A stretch of 64,000 bases of DNA, taken from NCBI RefSeq assembly GCF_028858725.1, contig NC_084790.1, positions 26,329,031 through 26,393,030 on the forward strand, written 5' to 3'. The notes under the pieces were generated by a model. That model ran no database searches. It was not told the origin of the DNA and was given only the letters and a program-made list of their open reading frames with translations. Numbering within the stretch: position 1 is the stretch's first letter; every line of letters begins with the position of its first letter. The DNA comes from Colius striatus. Its lineage: Eukaryota > Chordata > Aves > Coliiformes > Coliidae. Shown here piece after piece: positions 34,172 through 48,858 of the stretch. The position numbers and the translations under genes are program-made.

Positions 34172-37100
34172 TCATGGAAAAACTAAAGAACTATGGAGGA
34201 AAAAGAGAAGAAAAAGCCTATCTAAACTGTGAAGAATGTGTTCAGCATCTATTTCAGGGCAAGCACCGATGATGGTACCTCTCCCCTTTTCCCAGTGACT
34301 CAATATGTCTCCAGTATTGTGTTGCCTGTGTATACATGCATACAGAATCTTTGCATGGTGAGGTCCTGCATGCCTGTGGCCTCAGTATCTTCATTTTCCT
34401 GCCCTCTAAGCATAATTTACACAAATACCCAGGGGGGTTTCGTTTATGAATAATTTAGATTGTGTTAGAGTGTTTATTTATGAAGGCCAAGATGTTTAGA
34501 CTTGCACTTTTAAGATCTCTCTGTTGAGGAGATGGATCTCTTATCTGAATACCCTAAAATCCCAGGGGACAGGATGAATATTTGTTTGATAAATTGATAA
34601 AATAGATAGCTGAATGCATTTCTTAAAGAGAGACACAACAGAGGTCTTATAGAACAACAAAACCTTACTTTCAACATTTCCTGAGAGAAGAAATGGGTTT
34701 TGTAGAATAATATAACAGTGAAGGAATAAGTTGTGTCTAATATATTTCTACTCTAGTATATTCCTGCTTTTACTTTTAGGCAAGGTAATTTCATCTTTTA
34801 CACTGTACAGATAGTACATAAAGTCACAGAAAGGCTGCATTATTTTTCAGAGCAATGTGAATATTACCTATTCAACAGCAAGGCAGAATCAAACCCCATT
34901 TTGGCACAATGAATATAGTTTTATGAATACTTAGTTTATTAACATCATAAATAATTAACTCAGCCCAGGTAGACTCCTTTAAAAAGCAATTTACAAAACC
35001 TGTCCAATAACATGTCAGCAAAATATCAGGAGTAAACTTTGCTAAGAGGCATAATTTTAAGAAAGGATTAGCTACTAGACTAAAAACATGATACCTTTCT
35101 TATGAATCTGTAGTTCAACTGCAGCATTGTCTTCACAAAAATTCATGACTTTGTAAGGTATGAGGACAAACAAAAGATCTTATTTTAAATAATAAAGATT
35201 AAATGTAACATATCATAAGAGATATTTCCTGTCTAAATGAGGTTGTAAATGAATGTATTACTTACTTCAGAATGATTTAAATATTGCTCAATAATTAATG
35301 TGCTACTCTGTTAACGTGGCATTATAGAGAAGAACTAATTCAAAGACAATTAGTAGTATTAGACGAAAGTTTTGCTTTGGGTACTTTTATTATTTAGAAG
35401 CATTTTTTTTATCATTAATTTAAACTTGACAGCTTACGTTTAAACTCAGGTCGGCTGCGGCTGCCTGCTGCATACAGACCTGGGCAGAGATGGCACGTTC
35501 TCAAGCCAGTCAGCCCTTGCAGCTCAGAGACAGCAATGCTAGTGAAGCTCCATGCATTGAAGCTGTCCCATGGGTGTGGAAACATTTTTAACCCTGCCAC
35601 CTCCTCACTATTGTAGCTAAGATATAAGGGAAGAATGCAGCATGCCAGCTTTGTCTTGCACTTCAGTCCCACAGAGAGGCAAAGGTTAAGAATGAGGAAA
35701 ATTAGGCAGACAGCCCTGTGTGGCCCAGAGAAAGACATGCTGTTCTGTAACCCCCCTTACATAAATGGGAGAAAGCTCTATGAATGAGATCATTTTTACT
35801 TCCTTTGCTCATATGCTAATGTGGGCTTTCTTTCCTTTAGCTAAAGCAGGTCAGCCGTGCAGCAAGGTTCAGCAGTGAATTGTCAGCCATTTCCGAACCC
35901 CCAGTGCCTGCGCTGCAACTCAGGACTGTAGGACATGACTGCAGCCAGCGTGTGAGGGCCTGGCGTCTCCAGTCCACCACTCTGCTCCAAAGTGCACACA
36001 GAACCCTGGTCCAAAGCCCTCAGCAGAGGACATAGCAGAACTGTGGTCGGTTTTAGACCACCTTTCAGACCCTTACTAAAATTGAATCTCTGTATGCCCA
36101 TCCTTCACGGATAGCACATTAAAATTTAATGGATAGCAGTTCCTCAGTATTTAGGAGTGCCGGTGATCACGTAGTAGTCACAGTGATAAGTTATCAGACA
36201 GATGCTTTTTCTACTTCTGTTCGTTCAGTGGGTTTTTTAATCCTTGGATTACTTTGCCCTCAAAATCTTTTATAGTTGATGTGAATCCAGTTTCTTCTGT
36301 TCCCACAGTAATCATCAATTCAAGTTGGAGTGAAAGGGTCAGGTCTAGAGGCAAGTAAATGGTGGTGTAAATTTCTCATTAGCAAATCAATGCAAATCTG
36401 TTAAATTCAGTGTCATTGAACCACAGTCACCACTGCTTTAAGTGGAAACAAATTCTATTAATTTATGTGGGATGAGCACATTTTTAACTCCACATTTGAT
36501 CCATTGGGCCAAATTGCCTCTATAACCTTGACATCACTGTGAATTTGAATTAATTAGAGAGGTCAGCTTTTCTGACATGGTGAATGGAATTCAGTACTAC
36601 TCACTTGCTGAAAGGGGGCCAGAGCTGAAGTAGCAAAAAAAAGGAGTCAGAACAACAAAATAAACTTGGCCATCACAACATTTTCATTATTCCCTTGAGC
36701 CTTGGCAGTGGTGCAGCTTCCACCTAGTCAAAAAGTGGAAAATCCACTGGTAGGTTTAGATATGTGAAATAGCTGGTGTAGTAACTAACGCATTGTTAGA
36801 CAGTGGAACAAATACCCAGCACTGCAGGGAAGACTCTCTGCCTTCCTGATGTGAAGTCCCATCGATCTCTTGTGCTGAGAACCACAAGAATACTGAGATC
36901 AACACACTGCTGCTGGAGGCTGTAAGACCTTAAGCATGAAAACCAGTAGTTAAAATCTTAGCTGATCTTTGCAGATCCACTTTGATGGCTCATGGTATTG
37001 AAATCACTTCAGTCTAAGCTAGAGCACCCTGAACTGCTTCAATTTCTACAAACTTTTGATGGCCCTCTCTGGGATCATTATTCTATTAGGACTGAACTTT

Positions 37101-37354
37101 GTAGGGCACAGGTTCTTTACCCTGATATGTGCTGTACACATCACATCATTCAGCGATGCTTCAGGAATTATTAATCACTGATTTCCAGTGCAAGTCTTCA
37201 AATCTAACTGGCTATTTTTTAGTAACCTAATTAAAACCATTGTTAAGGATTTCTTCCAGCTCCACGTGGATAACACTCACATCCTGGCCTTGTCCCATTC
37301 ATTATTAAGAATAAGAACTGAAGCCTGCTGCTGCTGTCAAACCATTGTATCTTT
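34172..37354. other. Intergenic; nothing recognised
   Basis: AT-rich, no gene. The stretch around 36360-36600 has a dense run of homeodomain-like and HMG-like words (TTAATT, ATGCAAAT-like) and could be a conserved non-coding element; conservation was not tested. Confidence 0.4.
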
Positions 37355-38165
37355 TTGGCTAAAAAAGAACCGGGCTTGTTCATCCTTGAGAGAAGAAGTC
37401 TGAAGAGAGATTTGCCCGCTGTCTACAGCTACCTAACAAGAGGAGGTAGAGAAGTCAGATTCTTCCCAAAGCTGGCCAGGAGTACACGAAAAGACAAAAG
37501 GTACAAAGTGGAACATGGGAAATGTCAACCAGGTATAATCATGGAATGATAGGGTTGGAAGGGACCTTTAAAGATCATCTAGTCCAACTCTCCTGCAGAA
37601 GCAGGTTCGCGTAGATCAGGTCGCATAGGAACGTGTCCAGGTAGGTCTTAAAGACCTCCAAGGAAGGAGACTCCACAACCCCTCTGGGCAGCCTGTTCTA
37701 CTGCTCCGTCACCCTCACTGTGAAATAGTTTTTTTCTTATATTTAAGTGGAACTTTTTGTGTTCCAGCTTCATCCCATTACCCCTTGTCCTGTTGCTAGC
37801 TACTATAGAAAAAAGGGATGTCCCAATCTCCTGACACCCACCATTTAGACATTTGTAAATGTTAATAAGATCTCCCCTCAATCTCCTCTTCTCCAGACTA
37901 AACAGCCCCAGTTCCTGCAGCCTTTCCTTGTATGAAAGATGTTCCAGTCCCCTGATCATCTTGGTGGCCCTGCGCTAGACTCTCTCCAGAAGTTCCCTGT
38001 CCCTCTTGTGCTAAAGGTGATTTTCACCATGAAGGTGGTGAAATACTGGAAAAGAGGCCTAGAACTGTGGGATTTCCATCCTCAAAGATATTAAAACCCA
38101 GGTGGATATAGTCCTGAGCAAATTCATGTCATCAAATCTCCTTTGAGCTGGATGCTGGACTACAG
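37355..38165 (+). repeat. Old CR1 fragment, split by a younger CR1 (37536-38012)
   Basis: Left part, sense strand: GGGCTTGTTCATCCTTGAGA, TTTGCCCGCTGTCTACAGCT, GTGGAACATGGGAAATGTCA. The right part resumes at about 38013 with TTTTCACCATGAAGGTGGTG and AAATACTGGAAA, which is the next CR1 segment. Between them lies an opposite-strand CR1. Confidence 0.8.
37536..38012 (-). repeat. Young CR1 copy nested in an older CR1
   Basis: Canonical CR1 3' end (ATCATGGAATGATAGGG, GTTGGAAGGGACCTTTAAAG), then AGACCTCCAAGGAAGGAGAC and GCTTCATCCCATTACCCCTT. The reverse strand keeps a 103-codon RT C-terminal frame containing [14 protein letters not shown] and [14 protein letters not shown]. It is close in sequence to the copy at 44571-44999, so both come from the same, relatively recent subfamily. 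Confidence 0.92.
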
Positions 38166-41100
38166 ACCTCCATTAGTCTTTTCAAGCAGAGATTATTCTC
38201 TGATTCTAAAAGCAAAACAAGAAGGTGAATTTAATAAAATATGGCTTATGGTACATGTTTCTGATCTTCCTAAGTTGTCTCCTGAAAAGTCTCCTAAAGA
38301 TTATGTCTCATCTGCCCTAGTTCAAGTCTGTATAAACTCCCAAGACATTACACAGAACTAGATTAAAATGTCAAAGTGCCCATAACTGTAAGTGACTTTA
38401 CTTCCCTTCCAGGCTGGATATAAACAGAAAATGGACTTCCTGGCTTGGCTTCTGTATACTGTTTCTGACATGGGGAGTCCTAACTAACAAAGTTCTTGAT
38501 AGTCAAGAGGATCAACGAGCATATGGAAAATCATGAATCAACCAGATTTATGGTACTGTCTACTTGTCTTTCCAAAAGGCTTTTGACAGGGACCTTAATG
38601 TCTTTTAACGAAATTTACCAGCATAAAAATAACATACAGGAAAAATAACTGGCTAAAATCCAGGAAGTTAAAAGGTTTAATAAATGGGCTGTGCTATAGT
38701 GGAGAGATATGAGTTTCTACAACTCTAAAGGATATAATAGAAATGGAAAAGGTTCAGACATGAATGACAAGAATGATTATTAGATTCCATATAGAAAAAA
38801 AAAAGGGGGGAGGATTAGGATCGAAGTCTTTGGTGTGGAAAAAATATGACTTAAGATGGAATGTTAAAGTCTATAAGAGTTATAGGGGAAAGATGAGTAA
38901 GAAAGAAATTGCTGTTTATTCCAGTACAAGAATCTGGGGTCATCAATAAAGGTAAGAAGAAATGCATGCAGGACACAAAGCTATGCAACAGACAACGTAT
39001 GTGGGAAATCCCTTGCTAAAGGACAACACTGTGGATACAAAAAGTTTATACTAATTGAAGAGGAAATTGAATAAGTACTTTTGAAAAATTAAAAAAAAAA
39101 ACCCAAAAACACATAGAAAACTCACAATGGAAAATCCCCTGGCTAAAAATTGTTAGAGTTTTAGTGTTAGCACACATACCCTTCCCACTCTTGCTCTTTG
39201 GGCATACTGATGACAGAGACAGAAAGTGGTTGGGTTTACATTCTTTGACCTTCCCTCACCCTGAGTACAGAGAAGAGCATTGAGTGAGCAGATCCCCATG
39301 CCGTGCCTGAGTGCTGAGGGCTCTCCCACAGCCACTGGTGTTCCTGCCTTCTGACTAATTCCTCTGAACTCTTGGGACAGACAATGTACAAGTGTCCTCC
39401 TGAGCCATGTAAACATGTTTGGAGGCTGCAGCATAAATCTTATCCATGAAGTGAAATCTCAGCAGCAGTGGGAGTGGGAAAGTGAAACCACTGCTGGCCT
39501 CTGCTATGTGGCCTGGACCTTCCTATGGCAAGAGCAAATGGACCACCATAAGTGTTCAGGCTCTTTGCAGGAATCTCAAAATGTGTTTCACAAGATAGCT
39601 GCCAGATGCCTAACTCCCCTTGACTGCAGTGCGATATCGCTTCTGAAAATACCTAAGACACCTATCTACATCTTTAGGTGCTTAAGTCTCTCTAGTGTGC
39701 TGACCCTGTGTCCTCCAGAACTTAAAAATAACTTTGCCTAATTGTACTCCTACTTGACCCTGTGTGGTTTGAGGCCTACTCCATCTGCATAGGCTGACAG
39801 GGCAAACGAAAATATATTAATCTGAAGTGAAAAGCACTTATTACAGGCGGAACAAGATCCCTTGAAGTACATTTCTGATCACAAAGTTATGGACAGGTAC
39901 AGCAATTTTAATATTAATACTACATTTTAAATAATGGAGAAGCTATGAGATGATCAATTTATGGCTTAACAAAATGTGAATTGCGCTGTTATATGGCCGA
40001 TTAAAGGACTGCAGTCTATAATGTTCCATGGTTCTTTAGTACAACTACACCATTGTGGTAAATACTACTATTAAACAGGAAATTGGTATACGTGGGACGG
40101 GGTTTTTTTCCTCAGTACAATAAAAGAGAAAGAAAGGAAGAAGGCAAATTATGAGGACAGGTCTCTGTCTGCAAGAATATTTTTGCTGCATGTAGCTGAG
40201 CAGGCTAGAAGTTTTGGTGACTAGGGTAAAATAATTTAAACTCCAAAGAGCTCAGAAAGGCAAAAGATGGAGCAGAAGACATATCAAGCAATAGCATAAC
40301 ACTCACAGTGGATATACATGCGTATACAGGTGCTGAAGGTGTATCTGATCACCGGGTGATTTTGCATGTATGCATATTTATCTAAGCATTCTACTATATT
40401 TTTTTCTTTGAGAACAGTTTTGTCAGGCACAGGCATTCCCATGTTTGGCATATTCAGGATTCATTATCATGCCTTTGCTATTTTTCCCCAACTTTTTTTT
40501 CCCCATAGCAGTATGAGCGACTGTAAGCATGTTTTTTTGGCTCCTTATTTGGCAGAGAGATTTCTTGTCCAATTCAAGGTCACACTCACATTTTCAAAGC
40601 AGGTGATTAGCCATTCCAGGCTTTGCCAAGACAGTAGGAGCTGCACAGCTAAATCCTTGTGCAGGTTCTTTGAAATTCTCTCTTGACAGGTAACTGCAGC
40701 AACTGACCTTCCCAGTTCCAGATCCATCCGTGGTTTCCAAAAATAACATTGCAATGCACTGTGTAGTATGCCAGTTCTCCTGTGGTCATTATTTGCCAAA
40801 CGTCACAAAAATATTTTTTCTGTCCTGTGTATTTAGTACACTGCTTTAAACTCAAAAGTGGGTGAATGGGTAAGTTTTGATCCCAGGTCTGACCCTGGTC
40901 ATCTGACTTCAGTATTTGAGCTTTAGAGTGTTTCACTCCCAGCTGCCCTCTTTATCTTTTTCAAAATAAACATCATGGCTGTGTGAGAGGTAGCCAGCCA
41001 GGCCTCTGTCTCCAGGCTGTGCCTCTAGTCTCTCATGCTGGGATTGGCACAGCCCAGTGCAGATGTGGGGCAGCCTGTGTGCCATGCTGCAGTACCTGTG

Positions 41101-44100
41101 CCCAGCACAATAGGCATGTTCATTCACAGGGCAAGCAGGGTATGTGTGGCAATAGCATCTTAAAGCCCTGGAGCCACAGCTCTTCCTCCCACCTCCTGAA
41201 GTTACGGATTGGGAGGAGCAGGACATATGAAATTTGTCTTTTGCTCTCCCAGCTTCAGTAGAGGCCATTTGCTGACCACTTGAAGGATTTCCTTGGGGTA
41301 CAGGCATTATTAGCTGAATCTTTACTGGATCACTTCAAATGGAAATGACATGTCTTTTGCAACATTACAATAGGCATTAAATTAGCAATGGAGCCTATAC
41401 CAAAAACTCAGATTCAGAAAGTTTGTGTTCAGCCTTTGTGGCTGTAACCCTGCTCAAGTCAGGACGTACTCTTCCCCCAGCTATTTATTTAGCTGAAACA
41501 TGTAAAACTTTTTTTTAGCACAGCTAGGGTTGGATATTTCCTTTTTCTCTGTTCCAAGAGAAGCATTGCTCTACAAGATGCAGCTTGTGTTTAAAAGTAA
41601 ACAGGTTAGCAAAATAGCTGGTGTCAGTGGGCAACAAGAGCACTCCCTGGGGAGAGAACAGCTCATTCGAGTGGTTAAGTAAGAAAATAGGAGTCTTACA
41701 TTAGGTGCCCAAATTTGAAATTATTGGCCTATGTTCCTGGACTGAGCGCTCTCATGTCCTGACTCAATTCATATTGACCTTTCTTTACAGTAGGCTGGTG
41801 AATCCTAAAACTGGATGTTTCTTGTAGACAAGCAAACAAAAAAGTCACTACTGCAACTTCAATGATAGTTACCTGAGCTCAGCACTGTGGTGCAAGTATG
41901 TTCTTTGCTTTGCATGTCCTAACACTAAATGTACATGTCCATGACGGAAAAAAAGACCTCCAGCAGCCACTTCAACCTCATTTAAATATTAGATTATTCA
42001 CTTTCCCAACTAATCAATAATTGTTATAATTAAATTGATAGTTGCAAATAACATGACAGAGTGCTACTGCCAGAATACTAATTGTGTATTTGGCCTGGAA
42101 AGATAGGCAATAGCGTGGAACACTCATTTTCCAATTTGCTTTTAGCTGTGTGCAAATTGCTTTAGCTGTATCCAGCTGATTTAGACCTTGCCTGGAGGTA
42201 CACTAGATTAATTGTGAACCACACATTCATTGCTTACAGAATGGACTCTGTAATTGGTGAAATTTGTTAGTGCCAGTTATAAAATAACTATATAGTTCTG
42301 CTTTTCAGTTGTCCTTTCATTACTCTTTCAGGAAAGAGGAAAAACAATTAGAACCTTTCAGATGATCAACACTGCTTAAAGTCTTTATGTAAAACCACCG
42401 GTGTTACTATACTCAATATTTTATGCAAGCAAACGTAAGTGTGAATATGGTATTGATTTTTTTTTCAAAACTGAAAAGCTCTTCAGCATACACAAGAGGG
42501 AATTTTTTTGTCCTTGTTGTGACTGAACTTTAGAGAATGAAACTATTATGTTGTTACTAGCCAGAGTTTTCAAAAAGAACTCTTTGTTCTTTTTTATATC
42601 TGAACTAGCTCCTTATTAAACAGTAAAAAAAATCATTGTTGCTTGTTGGTGCCTAAAAGCGTTAAAGAAAGACTACGGCCATAGGTTTTCTTAAATCTAG
42701 GCTCTTTTTTTTTAACCTATATGGACATAATTGGGGCACGTAAAGCCTACAGCTAAATACATACACATCATGGACTGCTTCCAAGTTATATGGTCTTGTG
42801 GTTATTGATGATTTAGGAGTCAATAGCCATGACTAAGGCTTATTTCAGTTTCCCTTGTACATAGCTTTACCTTAAAAATGAACAAATTATAAACCTGTTA
42901 CTTCTCACAATAGCCATGATCCAGGAGATGTTCCGCCTCTTACTTGTAGTACAGAGCATAGTGCAAGAGACTGAAGGGTTCACGTCTGGCCCTGACATGA
43001 GGTGCCCATCTTCGTGATGTGAAAGGATGCTGTTATGCTCTCCACCATTTTTTGACTGCTCAGGATATGCACACAATGTGGCCACACATAGACATTTGCA
43101 CAGTTCTCATTTACAGTTCCTATGGTCATACCCTGTATATAACCTCTCCTGTGCACGTAACATTTGGGACTGTTGAATGGTTGCAATTAAACCAGATACT
43201 CCAAAGATACTATAATTTCACAACTATTGGTAAGCAGGCAAGGGAGAGAGTCTATAGCCTCCTTTAGGAAAAAATTAAGAAGTTCACACTTTATTGAATA
43301 TCTAAAACAGATATTCAACAGACATCTGTTGAACAGATATCTAAACAGACAGAGAGGCATTGAAAATTGGTCTTTATTAGATGCAGTGGTCAGAGGCCTA
43401 GTTGCTGTTTTTCAGGTGTCTTTTCCTCGGTGATTAGCTATCAATTTGCTTTTGATGGTGTCAGAAGATAGGGGTAATTCAGCTGTTGATTCAAGTAAAG
43501 CATCCAACCTAGATGCTATCACCAGGGATTGACTAATGGATAGTAAATAGAAGAACCTTTGCCAGGGGCAAAGTAAAATCTAAAAAAAGGGTGTGGAGTT
43601 GTGAAAGTGAGATATGGTAGGGGACTGTATCCCTCACTGCCCTTAGCTACCCTGATAAAACCTTCTCCTGAAACCAGTGTCTTATGTTTTTATTACAGAC
43701 AGCACATAGATTTACATTTCTCATCCTCCTGATCATTGTACACTAGTCAAATAAGCTTTTGTGTGAGTTAGAGGCATAATCATGTTATTGATAAATGTTG
43801 TCTCGACGGAATCGGTGACTTGCTTTGAAATGTTTTCCTGTGCATCTGCTACCAGATGCTGTCAAAGAATCTGAATGATCTGCAAATGAATTTTGTCATT
43901 TTAAAGAAAGAACACCCCAAACTGTCAAAGTTGAATTCCTGTAAGCACGTTTTTCTCTTTCATATGTATAAGATTAAAAAAAAAAATTAAAAAGACTAAA
44001 CTAAAAGCCAAAACAACAAAACCTTACTAAATATGTGTGGCACTTAATATGCAAGTCTAGTACCAGATTTGAACTTAACATTTGAAATACTGCATCCTGA

Positions 44101-44570
44101 AGATTTATCTGAGACCTCATCTAAGCTGCATGCTGAAGTGCTAATGTTTAGAAATACAGCAGTCAAAACAAAGGCATCTAGTAAGGATAAAACTATCATG
44201 TCCCATGATGGAAATGTCCTCACGGAGAAAAATACTCAACATGGGTTGAACATGTATCAGCCAATTAATGAAGAGATATAGGTCCTTTGTACTGGTAGCT
44301 AGTAATCTAATACTGCCATTTAATGGGCCACAAAAAGAATGTAAGGTCTACTTATTGACAACAAACAATGAAAGAAAACAGGACCAAAGGTTTCAACTTA
44401 CTGCCATGAGAGGAGGTGTAAATGCAGACACACTTATCGTTTGACACACATGGTCTCTCGGCTGATAATCTGTTCTGCAACAGAGCTCTCTTCTTCTATG
44501 AAAAAAAAGACTCCTGTTTCCTCCTGGGTTCATGTAGCAGACTTGAAAAAAATGCTTCTTGGTGTAGAGA
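38166..44570. other. Intergenic; nothing recognised
   Basis: No coding signal. A segment near 39590-39715 has words (AGATGCCTAACTCC, TTTAGGTGCTTAAGTC) reminiscent of old palindromic DNA transposons of amniotes. 40980-41220 is GC-richer. Around 41980-42290 lies an AT-rich block that could be a conserved element. Confidence 0.4.
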
Positions 44571-44999
44571 ATCATAGAATCATAGAATGGTAGGGATTGG
44601 AAGGGACCTTTAGAGATCATCTAGTCCAACCCCCCTGCAGAAGCAGGATCACCTAGATGAGGTTGCATAGAAACATGTCCAGGCGGGTCTTAAAGACCTC
44701 CAAGGAAGGAGACTCCACAACCCCTCTGGGCAGCCTGTTCCACTGCTCTGTCACTCTCACGGTGAAATAGTTTTTTCTTATGTTTAAGTGGAATTTTTTG
44801 TGTTCCAGCTTCATCCCATTACCCCTTGTCCTGTTGCTAGCTACTATAGAAAAAAGAGATGTCCTAACCTCCTGACATCCACCCTTTAGATAATGTTAAT
44901 AAGATCTCCCCTCAATCTCCTCTTCTCCAGACTAAACAGTCCTAGTTCCCACAGTTCCTCATATGAAAGATGTTCCAGTCCCCTGATCATCTTGGTGGC
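44571..44999 (-). repeat. CR1 LINE, 3' portion
   Basis: ATCATAGAATCATAGAATGG, CCAACCCCCCTGCAGAAGCA, AGACCTCCAAGGAAGGAGAC, CTCTTCTCCAGACTAAACAG, ending TGATCATCTTGGTGGCA. Same subfamily as 37536-38012 and little diverged. Confidence 0.94.
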
Positions 45000-47900
45000 A
45001 GTTGGAAGACAGTGAAATCATGTTCCCTTGATGGAGGGGAGCTGCCTGTTAGCAATGAGAGGGGTGCAGTCAAAGTTGTGACAAAATGTGACAACTAGAC
45101 AAAGTTGTCAAGGCCACGCTTCTTCTTTCAGGCTGCCTCGTGTTTTACTCTGTCTCATCTTCTATAAGTTGCTCAGGCATACTAAGATAACTCTCACTGC
45201 TCTTTGGGTCATACATTCCTTGCCCTTGATGCTGCAGACCTTGCCACTTAAGAAAGCAGAGCATACTGAGAAGCCAGCAGCACGCACCCGACTGTTTCAG
45301 GAAAGTCAGATCTGCTCTGAGGGTGTTTCCTTATCTGCCTGTCTAGTGCCAGAGCTTTCTTCACCAGAGGCACTGCAGTCCCCAGCATCAGTGCTTGGGG
45401 ACTCACCTGCACTTGCTCAGTGACTTAGGTGATGCCCCTGTTCCTTGTGCTGCCTGAGTGATCCTCCTGACCCATGGCACTCCAAATCCTTGTATTCCAG
45501 TACAGAGGTCGTCACTGGAGCACTTTAGAGCAGAAACAGAAGTTCTTAGCCAAGAATTGTCAAAGCCTTCTGTCCTCTCCACCTATCAGGGCCAGTTTTA
45601 ATTATTCCATCCCCTTTCTGTATACATCTTGAATGATTTGCTAGGCCTATACACTAACATAGATATACTGCTCTTCTTTAATAAAACAGAATTTTAGTGT
45701 ATTCAGAGATTGGGAGAATTAACCCTTTTAGAACAAGGACAGGTTTTTAAAGCTTGTGACCTAGTGTCAGGTGCAGAGATAAAACTCCAAAGCTGAGCCT
45801 TTAGTACCCTAGGGAACTATTTTATTTCCAATGGGTTACAAAAGAAATCCTTAAGCCAATTAATATCAGTTATGCATATAGTATTTACATGTGACTCTCC
45901 AAAAAAAGGAGAGAGTGAGTACTTGAGCATCTGTGAGCGTCTTGCATGTGCATGCACTCAAGGAAGAACTAAGGAGCTATACCAAACAGCAATTACTGAT
46001 CTGCCTCAAGGGATCAAGTCCTTGTCTGACTTGAAGAAGCAGAACTCACCTGAGCCTAATGAGAGGTGCTGTAGCATAAGAAACAGTGGAGTCTGTTCTG
46101 CTATTCTTAGCATTTTCTTTCTACTGTAGGCTTTTTTTGCACCTTCATTCTTAGGGAAGTAACTCCAAAAGTGTGGACAGATAAAAGGAATTTTTTTTTT
46201 TGTTTGCAGCAAAGCTTGGTATTAAATTGTTACATTCCAACGTAAAGTATGGGGAGACATATTGTGTCACTGACAGTTTAATGACTTTTTCTGTCTGGAG
46301 CTCTGCTTAAAAATCTGCAAGTTGATGAGGCTCATCACTGCAAACACTTAAACTGACTCAGCAACAGAGTTGGTGATAGGTCTGGACAAAAGGAGCTTAT
46401 AAAAGCCTTGCTCTGGCATGTGTAAGCAATGGTAAAGCAGAACCTTGGTCTGCCCCTGCAGCCCATCTAGCCCTTCGTCTGGTTCCTCCTACTCTCTTCT
46501 GGGTAACATAGAGCCCCAAAGGAGGCAGATAGAGTTGGGCTTCTGAAGTAGCAAAGCTGACTGCTGCTGGATAGGGAGTAGAAGAAACCTCTTCTGTAAG
46601 GAAAGTGTCTGATTTGAGTGTATGTATTAACGACCAGTCTTTTCAAAGCTAATTGCAAATTTGTCCCTTTCAGTCACCCACAATGGACAGGGAGAGGAAA
46701 GAAATGCCCTCTTCCCTCAAGTTATTTCTTATGTCACTTGGATACTCAAACACAAGTCTACACCACTGAGGAGAAAGGGGAGGGGAGTAATTTTTCTGTC
46801 AACCTGTTACTGTGCAGGATGTTCTTCAATCAGAAAATTTGGGCAGGAGCTGGACAGACATGGACCAACCTGAAACAGAGTCCTGGGTCCCTGAGCAGGG
46901 GTAGGAGGTGGCTCCCTGGGAGGCTGGGCAGGGCCAGAAAGGCTTGGTACTACCCTGAGAGCCTGGGAAACAACTGAGAGAACTGCCATAGTTTACTTTA
47001 CCAGTCAAGATGTGGGCTTTGAAATCAGTCTCCTCTATTAAAGATTTAAACAGGCTTCCAGGGACTCTTTGCTTCTGGATTTATTTTTTTTTTTAGCAGG
47101 CATTGCTGCACTATTCAGTTTCATGAAGGAATCCTGTAGCGTTTTGCTCAAAGCAGTAAGTAGGCACTATTCTACCATCAGCAAACTCAAATGATGGAAA
47201 ACATGGAATGAACATACACCATTACACCATCCAAAATGACTGCAGAATGCTGCCAAAATGAGGATGAGGCTACTGGAAATGAACAATAGGCACCACGTTG
47301 GTCTGCAGGAGTTAATTTGTCTGTTGTAAAATCTGTTTTCAAACTCCCCAGAGTACTTCTGTATAATATTATTCTGGAGAATAACAAGTTTTCTGCAAGA
47401 TAAATATTGTCAGGCTGCAAGTAATAATTACCTTTGCTAAATCCTTAAATTTGCTAATTTATCAGTCCAGATAAGAAGTTGCAGGATTGCTACTGAAGTT
47501 GAAGGCAGTTTAGCATACGCTGCACAAAAAACTATCAACAGCCAGTGTGAGGATTTTAATGCTGTCTACCCTCCCACCACTGCAACATAAATAATTTCAG
47601 CTGTTATCTCTCTCCCAAACAAAAACCTCTTGCATTTCTTGGTAAGATTCCCTCAAAAAAAATCTTACAGAAAAGGTTGAACCTATGGGAATTTAGGAAA
47701 TATTGACCTAATAAAAAACTCTCCATCAAGGAGAAATGCAGTTCACAGAAATAGTACAGTGCTTAGTACAGAAAGCTAGGTAAAGAGCTAAAACTAAAAC
47801 AGGCCTCTCATTCTAACACAGAACAAATCTAGTTCATTAAGTCATGACTGTATGTCTCTAGCTCCCTCTGATACAAGAAGACACAGCTTCAGCCTTCTTT

Positions 47901-48858
47901 GTGGGCCTGGTATAATTCCCAGTCTCTGGGGCATTATATGATTTCAAAATACCTTTTAAAACTGTTTTTGTCAGTTACCTTAAGCTATAGATATATATAG
48001 GTATTAGTCAGAGGGAACTATAAATATGAACTGTGCTGTATGAATCTGAAGTGAGACATGTTCTCTGTCCCAAATCCTCTAGGCTGAAAAGATAAAAGAT
48101 ACACTAACACAGCATGAGACACAGAAAAGGACACACGTCAAAGGAGGGAGTGCAATGAAAGGAAAGAGAACTATTCAAGGGCTGAGATGACATGTATGTA
48201 TTCAGGTTTTTAGCTGTGCAAATAAGAGTGAGTTTTGACGATCTCAAATGGACATAGGAGGGCTTATTAAGTGAGTAAGTGAGGTAGAGAGAGGAGAAAG
48301 AAAAGGAGAGAGTGTGGCAAGAAAATATTAGAACGAACTTCTGAGGCAGTGTATTTTTCAGCTGTGATAGCTTCAAAACTGAGATGCCAGAAGGAAAGAC
48401 TAACTAGCTTCCATACTTGACTCTTTCATTGGTTCTGTGAGACAAACTAGGGCCACGGTGCTCTTTGCATCTGCCAGATTTTGTGCAGTCAACAATTCTT
48501 GGGGTGTTCTTGGATGGATTCAAGGGAGTCTCTAACTTAATGTCCTTTGAGGGTGCTTGTCCTGCCAGCACTTCTCAGAGTGAAAAGTGAGACTGACGGC
48601 CCAATGGTTAAGCCTAACTGATGCACTCACTTTTAGAAATGAGAGAGGGATGGCCAGGCACAGAATTAGCTCTATGAGTTCTAGGTGTTCCTTAAGGCCA
48701 CTAGGGAGTCTAAAATGACAAAACTGGAAATGTTACTCCTTGCCCAGATTTTCACTGGCTCCAGTCGAGCCCTGGTAGCCAGCCAGCTCAGTCTGTTAGA
48801 CCTTCAACCTCCAGACTTGCATTCTGGATCCTGCACTCAGACCACAATGACCCTCCAG
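45000..48858. other. Intergenic; nothing recognised
   Basis: No coding signal, no recognised transposon. Confidence 0.4.
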
